From NCBI RefSeq assembly GCF_016427505.1, contig NZ_JAELXS010000012.1:1-56891 (forward strand): DNA of 56,891 bases, in the 5' to 3' direction. This DNA comes from Sphingomonas mollis. Its GTDB lineage: Bacteria > Pseudomonadota > Alphaproteobacteria > Sphingomonadales > Sphingomonadaceae. This document shows, one piece after another, positions 44,249-53,889 of the stretch (the first letter of the stretch is position 1; every line of letters begins with the position of its first letter). The notes under the pieces were generated by a model. The model was not told the DNA's origin. It made no database searches and saw nothing but the letters and a program-made list of their open reading frames with translations. The position numbers and the translations under genes are program-made.

Positions 44249-44280
44249 CGAAAGCAAACGAAAGAAACATCTTGCGAAAC
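44249..44280 (+). promoter_or_regulatory. Candidate DeoR operator upstream of split transketolase
   Basis: Direct repeats CGAAAG (44249-44254), CGAAAG (44259-44264) and CGAAAC (44275-44280) are spaced 10 and 16 bp apart, following an AT-rich TATAAA at 44242-44247. Repeated CGAAA(G/C) half-sites are typical of DeoR-family operators, and the deoR-like gene is immediately divergent. Confidence 0.5.
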
Positions 44281-44322
44281 GGATGGCCTCATCGCATTGA
44301 TGCGATGAAGGAGAGGATGTCG

Positions 44323-45207
44323 ATGGGGGAGTCTGATGCTGCCATGCGGTCTGGTGAGGGCGTTCGACCCGACGGGTTTGGCGCGCGGGTAAGCCATGTC
44401 GCGGGCCAGGCGAGATGGATGCGGCGCCGGTTGCTGGGGATGATCGTCGACGCCGGTCAGGGGCACCCCGGCGGCGACCTTTCCGCAACGGACATCATCG
44501 CTTCCCTGTATTTCGATGTTTTGCGAATCGATGCGGCGAACCCGGATGCTCCGGATCGCGATCGCTTCGTCATGAGCAAGGGGCATTGCACCGGCGCGCT
44601 GTACACCGCGCTGGCGGCGGCCGGCTTCTTTCCGGAAGCGGAGCTGGACACCTATCTGAAGCCGGGTTCGCGGCTGAACGGGCATCCGAACCGCACCTAT
44701 CTGCCGGGAGTGGAAACCAACACCGGGCCGCTGGGCCATGGCTTTCCGGTCGGCGTCGGCATCGCGGTGGCGGGGCAGATCGACCGGGCGGACTACCGCG
44801 TGTTCGTTCTGACCGGCGACGGCGAATTGCAGGAGGGCAGCATGTGGGAGGCGGCGATGTTCGCCGGGCATCGGGCCTTAAGCAACCTGACCGTCATCGT
44901 CGATCGCAATGGGCTGCAACAGGGGGCGCTGACCGAGGATACCAACACGCTGGAGCCGCTGGGCGACAAATGGCGTGCGTTCGGCTGGGAAGTGGTCGGG
45001 GTGGATGGCCACGATCATGCCGCGCTGCTTGCCGCGTTCGACGATGCGGTCCTGCCGCGCAACAAGCCACGGTGCATCATCGCCACCACGGTGAAGGGAC
45101 AGGGTGTCAGCTACATGCAGCATCAGGCATCGTGGCACCACGGCGTGCCCAGCCGCGATCAATATGATCTGGCGCTGAGAGAACTTGAGATGGAGATCAC
45201 CCGATGA
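44323..45207 (+). CDS. aptA: Transketolase N-terminal half, probable apulose-4-phosphate transketolase A
   Basis: This 294-residue protein is the thiamine-diphosphate-binding half of a transketolase: 'GHPGGDLSATDIIASLYF', 'MSKGHCTGALY', 'ETNTGPLGHGFPVGVGIA', and the ThDP motif 'TGDGELQEGSMWEA' (GDG...). The C-terminal half is a separate gene overlapping by 4 nt, as in the AptAB enzyme that splits D-apulose 4-phosphate. GGAG and GAGAGG at 44309-44316 favour ATG 44323; ATG 44317 and 44305 are possible. Split transketolases serve other ketoses too, so the name rests on neighbours. Confidence 0.85.
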   Translation: MGESDAAMRSGEGVRPDGFGARVSHVAGQARWMRRRLLGMIVDAGQGHPGGDLSATDIIASLYFDVLRIDAANPDAPDRDRFVMSKGHCTGALYTALAAAGFFPEAELDTYLKPGSRLNGHPNRTYLPGVETNTGPLGHGFPVGVGIAVAGQIDRADYRVFVLTGDGELQEGSMWEAAMFAGHRALSNLTVIVDRNGLQQGALTEDTNTLEPLGDKWRAFGWEVVGVDGHDHAALLAAFDDAVLPRNKPRCIIATTVKGQGVSYMQHQASWHHGVPSRDQYDLALRELEMEITR

Positions 45208-46151
45208 TCCCCGCCGCGCCCGCGGGCCTCTTCGACTGCCGAGATGCCTATGTCCGCACGGTGGAAGAATTGGCCGTCGCCGACGACCGGATCGTCGCGG
45301 TGGTCAACGATTCGATCGGATCGTCGAAACTCGGCAAGTTCCGGGACCGGTTCCCCGACCGGCTGGTCAATGTCGGCATCGCCGAACAGAACATGATCGG
45401 CGTCGGCGCCGGGCTGGCCAATGGCGGCAAGGTGCCGTTCGTCAGCGGCGCGTCCTGCTTCCTGACCGCGCGGGCGATGGAGCAGATCAAGGTCGATTGC
45501 GCCTATAGCCGCGCGAACGTGAAGCTCTGCGGCATTTCCAGCGGGGTCGCGTACGGCGAACTGGGCGCCACCCATCACAGTATCGAGGATGTCGCCTGGT
45601 TGCGCGCGATCGACGGGCTGGTCGTGATCGTGCCCGCCGATCCATGGCAGACGGCGGCGGCGATCCGGGCGGCGGCGGCGCATGACGGGCCGGTGTTCGT
45701 GCGGATCAGCCGGATGCCGGTGCCCGAACTGGCGCGATCCGCCGCGATCTTCACGATCGGCAAGGCGGAGGTGCTGCGCGAGGGCGGCGACATCGCGATC
45801 GTCGTCAACGGCACGCTGGTCCACCACGGCCTGGCCGCGGCGGCGCGGCTGGCGGACGCCGGGATCGAGGCGCGCGTGGTCAACATGGCGACGGTTTCGC
45901 CGATCGATACCGATGCGATCGCCGCCGCCGCCGCGACGGGGGCGATCGTGACGGCGGAGGAGGGGCTGGCCAAGGGCGGCCTTGGCGGGGCGATCGCGGA
46001 ATATTGTGCGGAACATGCGCCGGTGCGGATGCGGATGCTGGGCTTTCCCGGGTTTGCGCCGACCGGCTCGGCGGCATGGCTGATGGAGCGGACGGGACTG
46101 TCCGCCGATGGCATCGTGCAGGCGGCGCACGATCTGCTCAGAACCCGCTGA
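45204..46151 (+). CDS. aptB: Transketolase C-terminal half, probable apulose-4-phosphate transketolase B
   Basis: This 315-residue protein holds the Pyr and C-terminal domains of transketolase: 'RLVNVGIAEQNMIGVGAGLA' with the catalytic Glu, 'GATHHSIEDVAWLRAIDGL', and 'IVTAEEGLAKGGLGGAIAEY'. It must pair with the product of 44323-45207 to be active. The start overlaps that gene's stop (ATGA), and the stop overlaps the kinase start by one base. Confidence 0.87.
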   Translation: MIPAAPAGLFDCRDAYVRTVEELAVADDRIVAVVNDSIGSSKLGKFRDRFPDRLVNVGIAEQNMIGVGAGLANGGKVPFVSGASCFLTARAMEQIKVDCAYSRANVKLCGISSGVAYGELGATHHSIEDVAWLRAIDGLVVIVPADPWQTAAAIRAAAAHDGPVFVRISRMPVPELARSAAIFTIGKAEVLREGGDIAIVVNGTLVHHGLAAAARLADAGIEARVVNMATVSPIDTDAIAAAAATGAIVTAEEGLAKGGLGGAIAEYCAEHAPVRMRMLGFPGFAPTGSAAWLMERTGLSADGIVQAAHDLLRTR

Positions 46152-47617
46152 TGCGCGAACCGGTCATCCTGTCGGTCGATCAGGGTACGACCAACAGCAA
46201 GGCGGTGCTGATCCGCGCGGATGGCACCATCCTGTCCAACCGGTCGAAGCCGATGCGCGTGCATCATCCGCGACCGGGCTGGGCGGAACAGTCGGCGGCC
46301 GAGATATGGGAGGCGGTGGCCGCGCTGATCGACGATCTGGTCACGGCGGCCCCGCAGGCGGTGGTGAGCGCCATCGCCATCGCCAATCAACGTGAAACGA
46401 TCGTCCTGTGGGACGCCGCCACCGGCCGCGCGGTGGCGCCGGCCATCACCTGGCAATGCGCCCGCTCGGCCGATCGCTGCGAAACGCTGGCGGCGGCGGG
46501 GCATGGTGAGGCGATCGCGGTGCGGAGCGGCCTTGCCCTCAACCCGATGTTTTCGGCCGGCAAGCTGGCATGGCTGCTCGATGAGGTTCCCGATGGCCAG
46601 CGCCGCGCCCAATGCGGTGAACTGCGGGCTGGTACCGTCGACAGCTGGCTGCTGTGGAACCTGACCGGCGGTGCCGTTCATGCCACCGATCACGGCAATG
46701 CGTCGCGCACGCAGCTGCTGAACCTCGACACCGGCACATGGGATGCGGAACTGGCCGCGCTGTTCGACGTGCCGCTGACGATCCTGCCGCAGGTGATGTC
46801 GTCCGACGCGTGTTTCGGCACTACGGCTGCGGGTGCTACTGCCTTGCCGCCGGGTACGCCGATCCATGCGATGATGGGGGACAGCCATGCCGCGCTGTTC
46901 GCGCACAGCATCACCGGGCCAGGGCGGGTGAAGGCGACGATCGGCACCGGTAGCTCGCTGATGACCGCCACCGACAGCCGCGTGCATTCGACCCATGGCC
47001 TGTCGAGTACGATCGCGTGGAGCCGGGGCGGCACGGTGCATCATGCACTGGAGGGGAACATCACCGTCTCCGGCCATGCCGCCGCCTTCGCGACCTCGCT
47101 GCTCGGGCTGGCGGACGAAAGCACGTTGACCCGGCTGGCGGAAAGCGTCGACGGCAGCGAAGGCGTGGTGTTCGTGCCAGCGCTGGCCGGGTTGGGCGCA
47201 CCGCATTGGGCGGCGGCGGCGCGGGGCACGATCACGGGCATGACGCTGGCGACGACGCCCGCGCATATCGCGCGCGCGACGATTGAGGCGATCGCGCTCC
47301 AGATCGGCGACGTACTGGCGGCGATGGAAGCAGACCTGTCGCTCCGGTTCGCCGCGCTGTCCGTCGATGGCGGGGCATCGCGCAGCGATCTGCTGGTTTG
47401 GTGCCTCGCCGATTTGACCGACCGGCTCGTGCTTCGCCCGCATATCGCCGAAGCGAGCGCGCTGGGAGCCGCCCGGATGGCAGCGGATGCATTGGGGATG
47501 CCCGAATGGACGGCCGCGTCACCGCCCGACCGTTTCGCCCCGACGCTGCCGGAGGACCGTCGCACAGCCATCCGGCAGGCATGGCGACAGGCCGTCGCCC
47601 GCACCGTTTGGCCGTAA
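46151..47617 (+). CDS. aplK: FGGY-family carbohydrate kinase, probable apulose kinase
   Basis: This 488-residue glycerol-kinase-like protein has the N-terminal phosphate loop 'SVDQGTTNSKAVL', 'AIANQRETIVLWD', and C-terminal 'GTGSSLM' and 'SVDGGASRSDLL' ATP-site segments. FGGY kinases act on glycerol and several ketoses. Its position directly after the split transketolase, with an isomerase and GH140 apiosidase across the divergent promoter, supports phosphorylation of D-apulose. Glycerol kinase is excluded only by context. Confidence 0.85.
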   Translation: MREPVILSVDQGTTNSKAVLIRADGTILSNRSKPMRVHHPRPGWAEQSAAEIWEAVAALIDDLVTAAPQAVVSAIAIANQRETIVLWDAATGRAVAPAITWQCARSADRCETLAAAGHGEAIAVRSGLALNPMFSAGKLAWLLDEVPDGQRRAQCGELRAGTVDSWLLWNLTGGAVHATDHGNASRTQLLNLDTGTWDAELAALFDVPLTILPQVMSSDACFGTTAAGATALPPGTPIHAMMGDSHAALFAHSITGPGRVKATIGTGSSLMTATDSRVHSTHGLSSTIAWSRGGTVHHALEGNITVSGHAAAFATSLLGLADESTLTRLAESVDGSEGVVFVPALAGLGAPHWAAAARGTITGMTLATTPAHIARATIEAIALQIGDVLAAMEADLSLRFAALSVDGGASRSDLLVWCLADLTDRLVLRPHIAEASALGAARMAADALGMPEWTAASPPDRFAPTLPEDRRTAIRQAWRQAVARTVWP

Positions 47618-47674
47618 CCGGGAGCCCGTTCCAAACACCGTCCAATCACAAAAAACGATAGGGGAGTCTGAGAG

Positions 47675-50600
47675 ATGCATGGAATCAAAGAGGGTTCGTT
47701 CGCCATTGCGGGGATGAAGGGCGTCTTGCTGGCCGGCACCAGCGCGGCGACGCTGTTCGCCATGGCCATGCCGGCCTATGGGCAGGCGTCGGCCACTATC
47801 CCGCAGGGACAGGCGGTCGCGACTACGCCGGCAGAGGCGGCCGCGCAGGTCGATGGTGCCCGAGCCGACGACGCGCCGACCGATCAGGCGATCGTCGTGA
47901 CCGGCAGCCGTATCCGCAGCCCGACATTGACCTCGCCATCACCGTTGCAGGCGATCACGGCGGTGGACATCGCGCGGACCGGCCGCATCGACGTGCAGGA
48001 GGTGTTGCAGCAGAACCCGGCGTTCGGCGTGCCGGGCCAGTCGCGCAATACCTCCAACTACGGCGCGCTGAGCGCGGGTCTGGCAACGGTCAACCTACGC
48101 AATCTGGGACCGAACCGCACGCTGGTGCTGATCGACGGCCGCCGCGTGGTGGCGGGCGTGCCGGGATCGGCGCAGGTCGACCTGACGATGATCCCCAGCC
48201 CCTTCGTGGAGCGGGTGGACGTGCTGACCGGCGGCGCGTCCGCCGTCTACGGCTCGGATGCGATCGCGGGTGTCGTCAACTTCATCTACAAGAAGAATTA
48301 CGAGGGGTTGCAGCTCAATGCGCAGACCGGGATTTCCCAATATGGCGACGACGATCAATATGCCGTCAACCTGACCGCGGGTACGAATTTCGCCGATGAT
48401 CGCGGCAATATCATCCTGTACGGCGGCTGGCAGAAGCAGGGGACGGTTCCCTCCTACGCCCGGTCGCGCAGCGCCAACGACCAGACCAGCGTCGGCGCGC
48501 TTCAGCGTAGCAACAACCGGACCGATGCCAACCTGACGGCGGCGCAGAACCTGTTCAGGGCGCAGTACAATCCGTCGAGCGTGGTGCCCGCCAGCACGTT
48601 CAACGCCGGCACGGGTAACTACATCGTCGATGGCAGCGGCATCGTCCGCCCCTTCGCGATCGGCACTGACGGCTTCAACCGCACGCCGTATGACGCCATC
48701 TCGACCCCGCTGGAACGCCGCAACTTCGCCGCGCGCGCGAATTTCCAGGTAGCGCCCGCGATCAACGTCTTCGCGGAAGGCACATATGGCAACGTCACCT
48801 CGCGCGCGCTGCTGGAACCGTCGCCGCTGGTGCCGACCGGCGGCCTCGGCCTGTTCCGGCAGGGCAATGGGCGGTACAATATCGAACAGCGCGTGGTGAA
48901 CCCGGCCAATGCCGCGCAATCGCAGATCGTGCGCAATCCGCTGGTGCCGGCCGGCCTGTACAATGTCGCCACCGATACCAACGGCGACGGTTTCCGCGAT
49001 GTCGCGGTGTCGCGACGCCTGACCGATTTCGGCACCCGCGTCGGCGATTTCGACCGGACGAACCTGCGCATGGTCGTCGGCGCGGACGGCAAGCTGGGCA
49101 AGTGGGACTGGGAAGCGTCCTATAGCTGGGGCAAGACCAAGGCGGCCAGTACCTTCGGCGGACTCATCAATCAGGATCGCGCGGTCCAGGCGCTCGACGT
49201 GATCGCCGACGTGTACGACGTCAACCGCAACGGCAGCACGACGGATGCGATCTGCGCCAGTGCGGAGGCGCGCGCGCAGGGGTGCGTGCCGTGGAACGTC
49301 TATGGTGCTGGCAGGGCGTCGCCGGAATCGATCGCCTATCTGGCGGCGGTGTCGACCCGCGACGCATCGCAGACGCTGAACGTCGCTGCCGCCAATCTCT
49401 CCGGCTCGCTGTTCACGCTGCCGGCCGGCGATGTCGGCGTGTCGATCGGCGCCGAATACCGCAAGGAGGCCAGCCGCGAGGTGTTCGATCCGCTGTCGAA
49501 CGCCGCGCGCAATTCATATCTGCAACAGACCAACACCGCCGGCAGCTTCGACGTCAAGGAAGCGTATGGTGAGGTGATCGTGCCGCTGATCCACGACACG
49601 CCGTTCATCAGGCAGCTGACGGTCCGGGGTGCGGCACGCGTGTCCGATTATTCGACGGTCGGCACCTTCTATGCCTATAACGCCGGGATCGAATGGTCGC
49701 CGGTGCAGGACATCCGCATCCGCGGCGTCTATGCCCATGCCGTTCGCGCCCCCAATATCGGCGAGCTGTTCGCGGCGGCCACCGTCACCGTCGGGTCGGT
49801 CAACGACCCCTGCGCCGGGGTCACGCTGACGACGACGGGTACGACCAGCACCGTCTGCCGTGCCAATGCCGGTGTGCTGTCGAACATCCAGGCGAATGTC
49901 AGCGCGGCCAACCCCAACGGCCTGTTCGTGCTCAACCAGTCCGATCAGCAGGGCGTCGGTGGTCTCAACGTCTCCAACCCCAATATCCGCGAGGAGACGG
50001 CGCGGACCTATACGCTGGGGGCGGTCATCAACCCGATCTCCATCCACGCCCTGCGCAACCTGACGCTGACGGTCGACTATTACAACATCAAGCTGGACGA
50101 CGCGATCGCCCGCACCAGCCGCGATTTCATCCTGCAACAATGCTATCTGAACAACGATCCGGAGTTCTGCTCGCTGATCTCGCGGCGGTCGATCGCATCG
50201 GGGCCGTACAGCGCGGGATCGATCCAGCAGGTGGATTCCGCCCTCATCAACAGCGGCGGCCTGTCGACGGAGGGTATCGACACCACCTTCTCCTACCGGC
50301 AGAATCTGCAGGACTGGGGCATGGGCGGCACCGCATCGCTGTCGGTCAGCTATACCCATCTGATCCGGCAGGGCGGCACCCCGTTGACCGGCGCCGCCTT
50401 CGACCGGACGGACGGCGAGATCAACAATCCGGCCGATCGCGGCCAGATCGTGCTCGCCTACGACATCGACGACTTCGGCATTTCCTTCAACGGCCAGTAT
50501 ATCGGCGCGTCATATCTGGACGACCAGTATCGCGCCCGCTTCCTGCTGGCCGATGGTTCGCTGCCCAACAAGAAGCTGTTTCGCGTCGATTCCAAATTCT

Positions 50601-50794
50601 ATCTCGATACGCAGATCCGCTATAATATCGGCAAGACGTATCAGTGGTATTTCGGCGTGAACAACCTGCTCAACACGCAGCCGGCACCGGTCATCACCGG
50701 CTTGACCGGCAGCGTGACTGGGACGGAGACGGCGGCCGGCACCTATGATCCGATCGGCCGGCGTTTCTACACCGGTGTTCGTCTGAACTTCTGA
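47675..50794 (+). CDS. TonB-dependent outer-membrane receptor, large type
   Basis: This 1039-residue protein has a signal-like N-terminus, the 'IVVTGSRIRSPTLTSPSPLQAIT' start of the plug (residues 73-95), 'NLRNLGPNRTLVLIDGRRVV' in the plug, and a barrel ending 'FYTGVRLNF'. This is the other common sphingomonad receptor class, often for oligosaccharides. GGGGAG precedes the ATG by eight bases. It follows the kinase by 57 bp, so it may be the last gene of the apulose operon, and it ends at a strong terminator. Confidence 0.92.
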   Translation: MHGIKEGSFAIAGMKGVLLAGTSAATLFAMAMPAYGQASATIPQGQAVATTPAEAAAQVDGARADDAPTDQAIVVTGSRIRSPTLTSPSPLQAITAVDIARTGRIDVQEVLQQNPAFGVPGQSRNTSNYGALSAGLATVNLRNLGPNRTLVLIDGRRVVAGVPGSAQVDLTMIPSPFVERVDVLTGGASAVYGSDAIAGVVNFIYKKNYEGLQLNAQTGISQYGDDDQYAVNLTAGTNFADDRGNIILYGGWQKQGTVPSYARSRSANDQTSVGALQRSNNRTDANLTAAQNLFRAQYNPSSVVPASTFNAGTGNYIVDGSGIVRPFAIGTDGFNRTPYDAISTPLERRNFAARANFQVAPAINVFAEGTYGNVTSRALLEPSPLVPTGGLGLFRQGNGRYNIEQRVVNPANAAQSQIVRNPLVPAGLYNVATDTNGDGFRDVAVSRRLTDFGTRVGDFDRTNLRMVVGADGKLGKWDWEASYSWGKTKAASTFGGLINQDRAVQALDVIADVYDVNRNGSTTDAICASAEARAQGCVPWNVYGAGRASPESIAYLAAVSTRDASQTLNVAAANLSGSLFTLPAGDVGVSIGAEYRKEASREVFDPLSNAARNSYLQQTNTAGSFDVKEAYGEVIVPLIHDTPFIRQLTVRGAARVSDYSTVGTFYAYNAGIEWSPVQDIRIRGVYAHAVRAPNIGELFAAATVTVGSVNDPCAGVTLTTTGTTSTVCRANAGVLSNIQANVSAANPNGLFVLNQSDQQGVGGLNVSNPNIREETARTYTLGAVINPISIHALRNLTLTVDYYNIKLDDAIARTSRDFILQQCYLNNDPEFCSLISRRSIASGPYSAGSIQQVDSALINSGGLSTEGIDTTFSYRQNLQDWGMGGTASLSVSYTHLIRQGGTPLTGAAFDRTDGEINNPADRGQIVLAYDIDDFGISFNGQYIGASYLDDQYRARFLLADGSLPNKKLFRVDSKFYLDTQIRYNIGKTYQWYFGVNNLLNTQPAPVITGLTGSVTGTETAAGTYDPIGRRFYTGVRLNF

Positions 50795-50809
50795 TCCGGG
50801 GGCACCATG

Positions 50810-50842
50810 AAAAAGGGCGGCGTTGCGACGCCGCCCTTTTTT
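50810..50842. terminator. Bidirectional Rho-independent terminator
   Basis: A 14-bp perfect stem (50810-50823 with 50828-50841) with a TGCG loop is flanked by an A-run on one side and a T-run on the other. It lies between the convergent TonB receptor and MFS genes and can serve both. Confidence 0.9.
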
Positions 50843-50866
50843 CGTATTCGGTGCATCCGTTCGAGG

Positions 50867-52156
50867 TCAGGCGAGCGCGATCCGCTCCGCCTCGATCTCC
50901 TCCAGCGATTTTCCCTCGTTGCGGGGCGCGCCCCAATAGCCGATGATCCCGCTCAGCACGAGGAACCCGGTCAGGATCCAGGCCAGCGTGTGGAAGCCCG
51001 TGGCGGTCAGCACCGGCACGAAGAAGCTCCAGAAACCCAGCACGATGCGGACAACCGCAAACATCACGCCCTGCGCGGTGCTGCGCAACAGCGTCGGGAA
51101 CAGTTCCGAACTCCACAGCTGGAAGAAGCACTGCGCGCCGAAGCCCTGTCCGATCGCCATCAGCAGCACGTGGATGATCGCCAGCGGCAACGTCAGCGGG
51201 AAAATCGCCAGCAACGCCATGCCGACGACCTGGATGATCGCGGAGACAAGGAACAACTTTCGCTGGTTCACCCTGTCCGACACGCGCATGAAGATGAACG
51301 CGATCGACAACATGCCGATCAGGAAGCTCAGCGTCTGCACTGCGACGGCGGTCGCTTGGCTCTGGTCGCCGACCGTACGCAGGATATAGGGAAAGAAGAA
51401 CCCGTTCGTCCCGGCCCACAGGTTCCAGAACATGTACATGCCGACCAGAAACGCCATCGATCTGATGTGCTGGCGGGTGAACAGGTCGCGGACGCGCACC
51501 TTGGGTTCCGCGGCGGTATCCGGGCCGGTGGCGACGGCCCATTGCGCTTCCACCCAGCGCGGCGATTCATGCATCTTCGAACGCAGGAACGTCAGCGCGA
51601 TTGCCAGCACGGCAAGATGGGCGAAGACGATGCGGGCGCCCAGGAGCCCCAGCGGCGTCAGGACGAGGAACATCAGCAGCACGACGACCGGCCCCATATA
51701 CCACAGGATCTGCGCCACGCCGCTATGTTTGCCGCGCTGCTTGTCCGGCGCCATCTCGGCGATCAGCGACCATGAGGCGGGAATGTCGGCGCCGACGGCC
51801 AGCCCCACCAGAAAAAAGCCGATGACGACCATCCACACGTTCATGGCGAACACCAGCCACATCATGCCGAACGCGTAGAACAGCATGTCGTACTGGTAGA
51901 TCCGCTTGCGGCCGAACAGGTCGCACAGCCGGCCGCCGATCAGCGCACCGACGCCTGCGGATATCGCGTTTGGCCCCAGCGCGGCGATCAGGCCCACCAG
52001 ATTGTTGCTCATCCGGTACGCCTCCATCCAAAGTGCCAGCGCCGCAGCGCCGGCAACGATCGAGCCGGCGTCGATATAGTTCGCCAGTCCCGCAAGGATG
52101 GTATTCTTCCAGTCCGCGGACTGTTGCACGGTGGGCCGTTGCGCCAGTGTCGTCAT
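50867..52156 (-). CDS. MFS transporter, sugar-porter-like
   Basis: This 429-residue protein has 12 predicted membrane helices and sugar-porter loops 'GGRLCDLFGRKRIYQYD', 'WSLIAEMAPDKQRGKHSG', and 'WSSELFPTLLRSTAQG' (the PESPR/E-R-type gates). GGGAGA lies eight bases before the ATG at 52156. It is divergent from the DUF5060 gene and probably imports the sugar that enzyme releases. Confidence 0.88.
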   Translation of the reverse strand: MTTLAQRPTVQQSADWKNTILAGLANYIDAGSIVAGAAALALWMEAYRMSNNLVGLIAALGPNAISAGVGALIGGRLCDLFGRKRIYQYDMLFYAFGMMWLVFAMNVWMVVIGFFLVGLAVGADIPASWSLIAEMAPDKQRGKHSGVAQILWYMGPVVVLLMFLVLTPLGLLGARIVFAHLAVLAIALTFLRSKMHESPRWVEAQWAVATGPDTAAEPKVRVRDLFTRQHIRSMAFLVGMYMFWNLWAGTNGFFFPYILRTVGDQSQATAVAVQTLSFLIGMLSIAFIFMRVSDRVNQRKLFLVSAIIQVVGMALLAIFPLTLPLAIIHVLLMAIGQGFGAQCFFQLWSSELFPTLLRSTAQGVMFAVVRIVLGFWSFFVPVLTATGFHTLAWILTGFLVLSGIIGYWGAPRNEGKSLEEIEAERIALA

Positions 52157-52225
52157 CCCTGCTTCTCCCTTGGCGGCGTTACCGGTCAGGACGGGTCCTG
52201 CCACACTCGCGACAGGCATTCGCAT

Positions 52226-52238
52226 ATAATAGTATTAT
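52226..52238. promoter_or_regulatory. AT-rich palindrome and -10-like box in divergent gap
   Basis: ATAATA-G-TATTAT (52226-52238) is a perfect odd palindrome overlapping TATAAT at 52225-52230. It sits in the 155-bp gap between the MFS and DUF5060 genes and could be a -10 box overlaid by a regulator site. Confidence 0.35.
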
Positions 52239-52311
52239 TGGCGGGTCTAGGCAGGTAGCATATTCCGGCTGGACGGTCGCGATGGCGAACCGGATCATGA
52301 CGGAGGGGCAG

Positions 52312-53889
52312 ATGAACATCACGCGACGGGGAATCCTGCAAGGCAGCACGGTGGTCGCCGCCGCCGCGTCGAGCGGGGCGATGGGGGCGGGACGAGCCGA
52401 CCGCACCGAACGATGGGGACTGTACGAGATCGCGCTGACCGGTCCTGCATCGGGCAACCCGTTCGACGATGTCCGCGTGTCCGCGACCTTCACCTGCGAT
52501 GGTCGCCCGGTTCGCGTGCCGGGATTCTACGATGGCGACGGTACGTACCGGGTGCGGTTCAGTCCGCCCGATCTCGGCCTGTGGCGGTGGACGACGACGA
52601 GCAATGCCACCGCGCTGGATGGGCAGACCGGCAGCGTGCGCGCAGTCGAGCCGGGCCGGGGCAATCACGGGCCGGTCCGCGTCACGCGCGACGGTTTCCA
52701 CTTCGTCCATGCCGATGGCACGCCGTACCGGCAGATCGGGACCACCAGCTATTCCTGGGCGCTGCAATCCGATGCCAAATGCGCGCAGACATTGGCCACG
52801 CTGCGCGCATCGCCGTTCAACAAGATGCGGATGTGCGTATTTCCCAATGTGCCCTCGGCGGTGACCGACCCGTTCGTCCGTACCGGTCCCGGTGCGGCGA
52901 ACTGGGACCCGGCGCGCTTCGATGTCGCCTATTTCCGACGGTTCGAGGATCGCATCCGCGCCTTGTGCGATCAGGGCATCCAGGCCGACATCATCCTCTA
53001 TCACCCCTATGACGAGAAACGCGGCTATTCGGACATGACCCGCGCCGACGACGAGCGGTATCTGCGCTACGTCGCCGCGCGGTGGGGGGCGTATCGCAAC
53101 GTCTGGTGGTCGATGGCCAACGAATATGACGCCATCAAGAGCAAGTCGGTCGCCGACTGGGACCATCTGTTCGGCGTGCTGGTCGCGGCCGACCCGCACG
53201 ACCGGCTGCGGTCGATCCACCAGATCAACACCTATTACGACCACCGCAAACCGTGGATCACCCATGCCAGCGTCCAGAATGGCGCTGCCGTGCTGGACGA
53301 TAACCGCGCCGAGCTGCACCGGACGATGACGGGCAAGCCGGTGATCTTCGACGAGGTCTGCTACGAGGGGAACTCGACCAAGCGCTGGGGCAACCTGACG
53401 GGCGAGGAGATGACCGAGCGTTTCTGGTGGGCGACTGTCGGCGGCACCTATGTCGGTCATAGCGAAACGACCGAGCCCAATCGAAACGCCGATTTCTCAT
53501 GGCTGGGGCAGGGGGGCAGTCTGGCCGGGACCAGCGCACCACGCCTCGCATTCCTGAAGCGGATCATGGAGGAGGGGCCAGGCACCGGTATAGATGCCAT
53601 CCAGCCCTGGTGGGGATATCATTTGGGAGGGCAGGAATATGCCTGGTATCTGCGCTATTTCGGGCAGGAAAAGCCGGATGTCTGGCAGGTCCGGTTGCCG
53701 GGCAAGGGGCCTGAGTCGTTGAAGCGATATCATCTCGACATCATCGACACGTGGAACATGACGATCGATCGCGCCGACGGACATTTTTCCATGGCACGGG
53801 CGAGCGATTATGACGTTCATGATTTCAATCGACCAAGCATCGCGCTGCCGGGGCGACCGTATATGGCGATCCGGATGGTTGCCGTGTGA
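52312..53889 (+). CDS. Tat-exported DUF5060/DUF4038-type putative glycoside hydrolase
   Basis: This 525-residue protein has a twin-arginine signal ('TRRGILQGSTVVAAA'), an N-terminal DUF5060-like beta-sandwich (residues about 30-110, 'YRVRFSPPDLGLWRWTT'), a TIM barrel ('YRQIGTTSYSWALQS', 'ILYHPYDEKRGYSDM', 'WWSMANEYD', 'KPVIFDEVCYEGN') and a C-terminal beta domain (DUF5605-like). Likely catalytic acids are the Glu of 'ANEYD' and the Glu of 'FDEVCYE'. No activity is firmly known to me; it is related in design to GH140. GGAGG precedes ATG 52312 by six bases. Confidence 0.75.
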   Translation: MNITRRGILQGSTVVAAAASSGAMGAGRADRTERWGLYEIALTGPASGNPFDDVRVSATFTCDGRPVRVPGFYDGDGTYRVRFSPPDLGLWRWTTTSNATALDGQTGSVRAVEPGRGNHGPVRVTRDGFHFVHADGTPYRQIGTTSYSWALQSDAKCAQTLATLRASPFNKMRMCVFPNVPSAVTDPFVRTGPGAANWDPARFDVAYFRRFEDRIRALCDQGIQADIILYHPYDEKRGYSDMTRADDERYLRYVAARWGAYRNVWWSMANEYDAIKSKSVADWDHLFGVLVAADPHDRLRSIHQINTYYDHRKPWITHASVQNGAAVLDDNRAELHRTMTGKPVIFDEVCYEGNSTKRWGNLTGEEMTERFWWATVGGTYVGHSETTEPNRNADFSWLGQGGSLAGTSAPRLAFLKRIMEEGPGTGIDAIQPWWGYHLGGQEYAWYLRYFGQEKPDVWQVRLPGKGPESLKRYHLDIIDTWNMTIDRADGHFSMARASDYDVHDFNRPSIALPGRPYMAIRMVAV

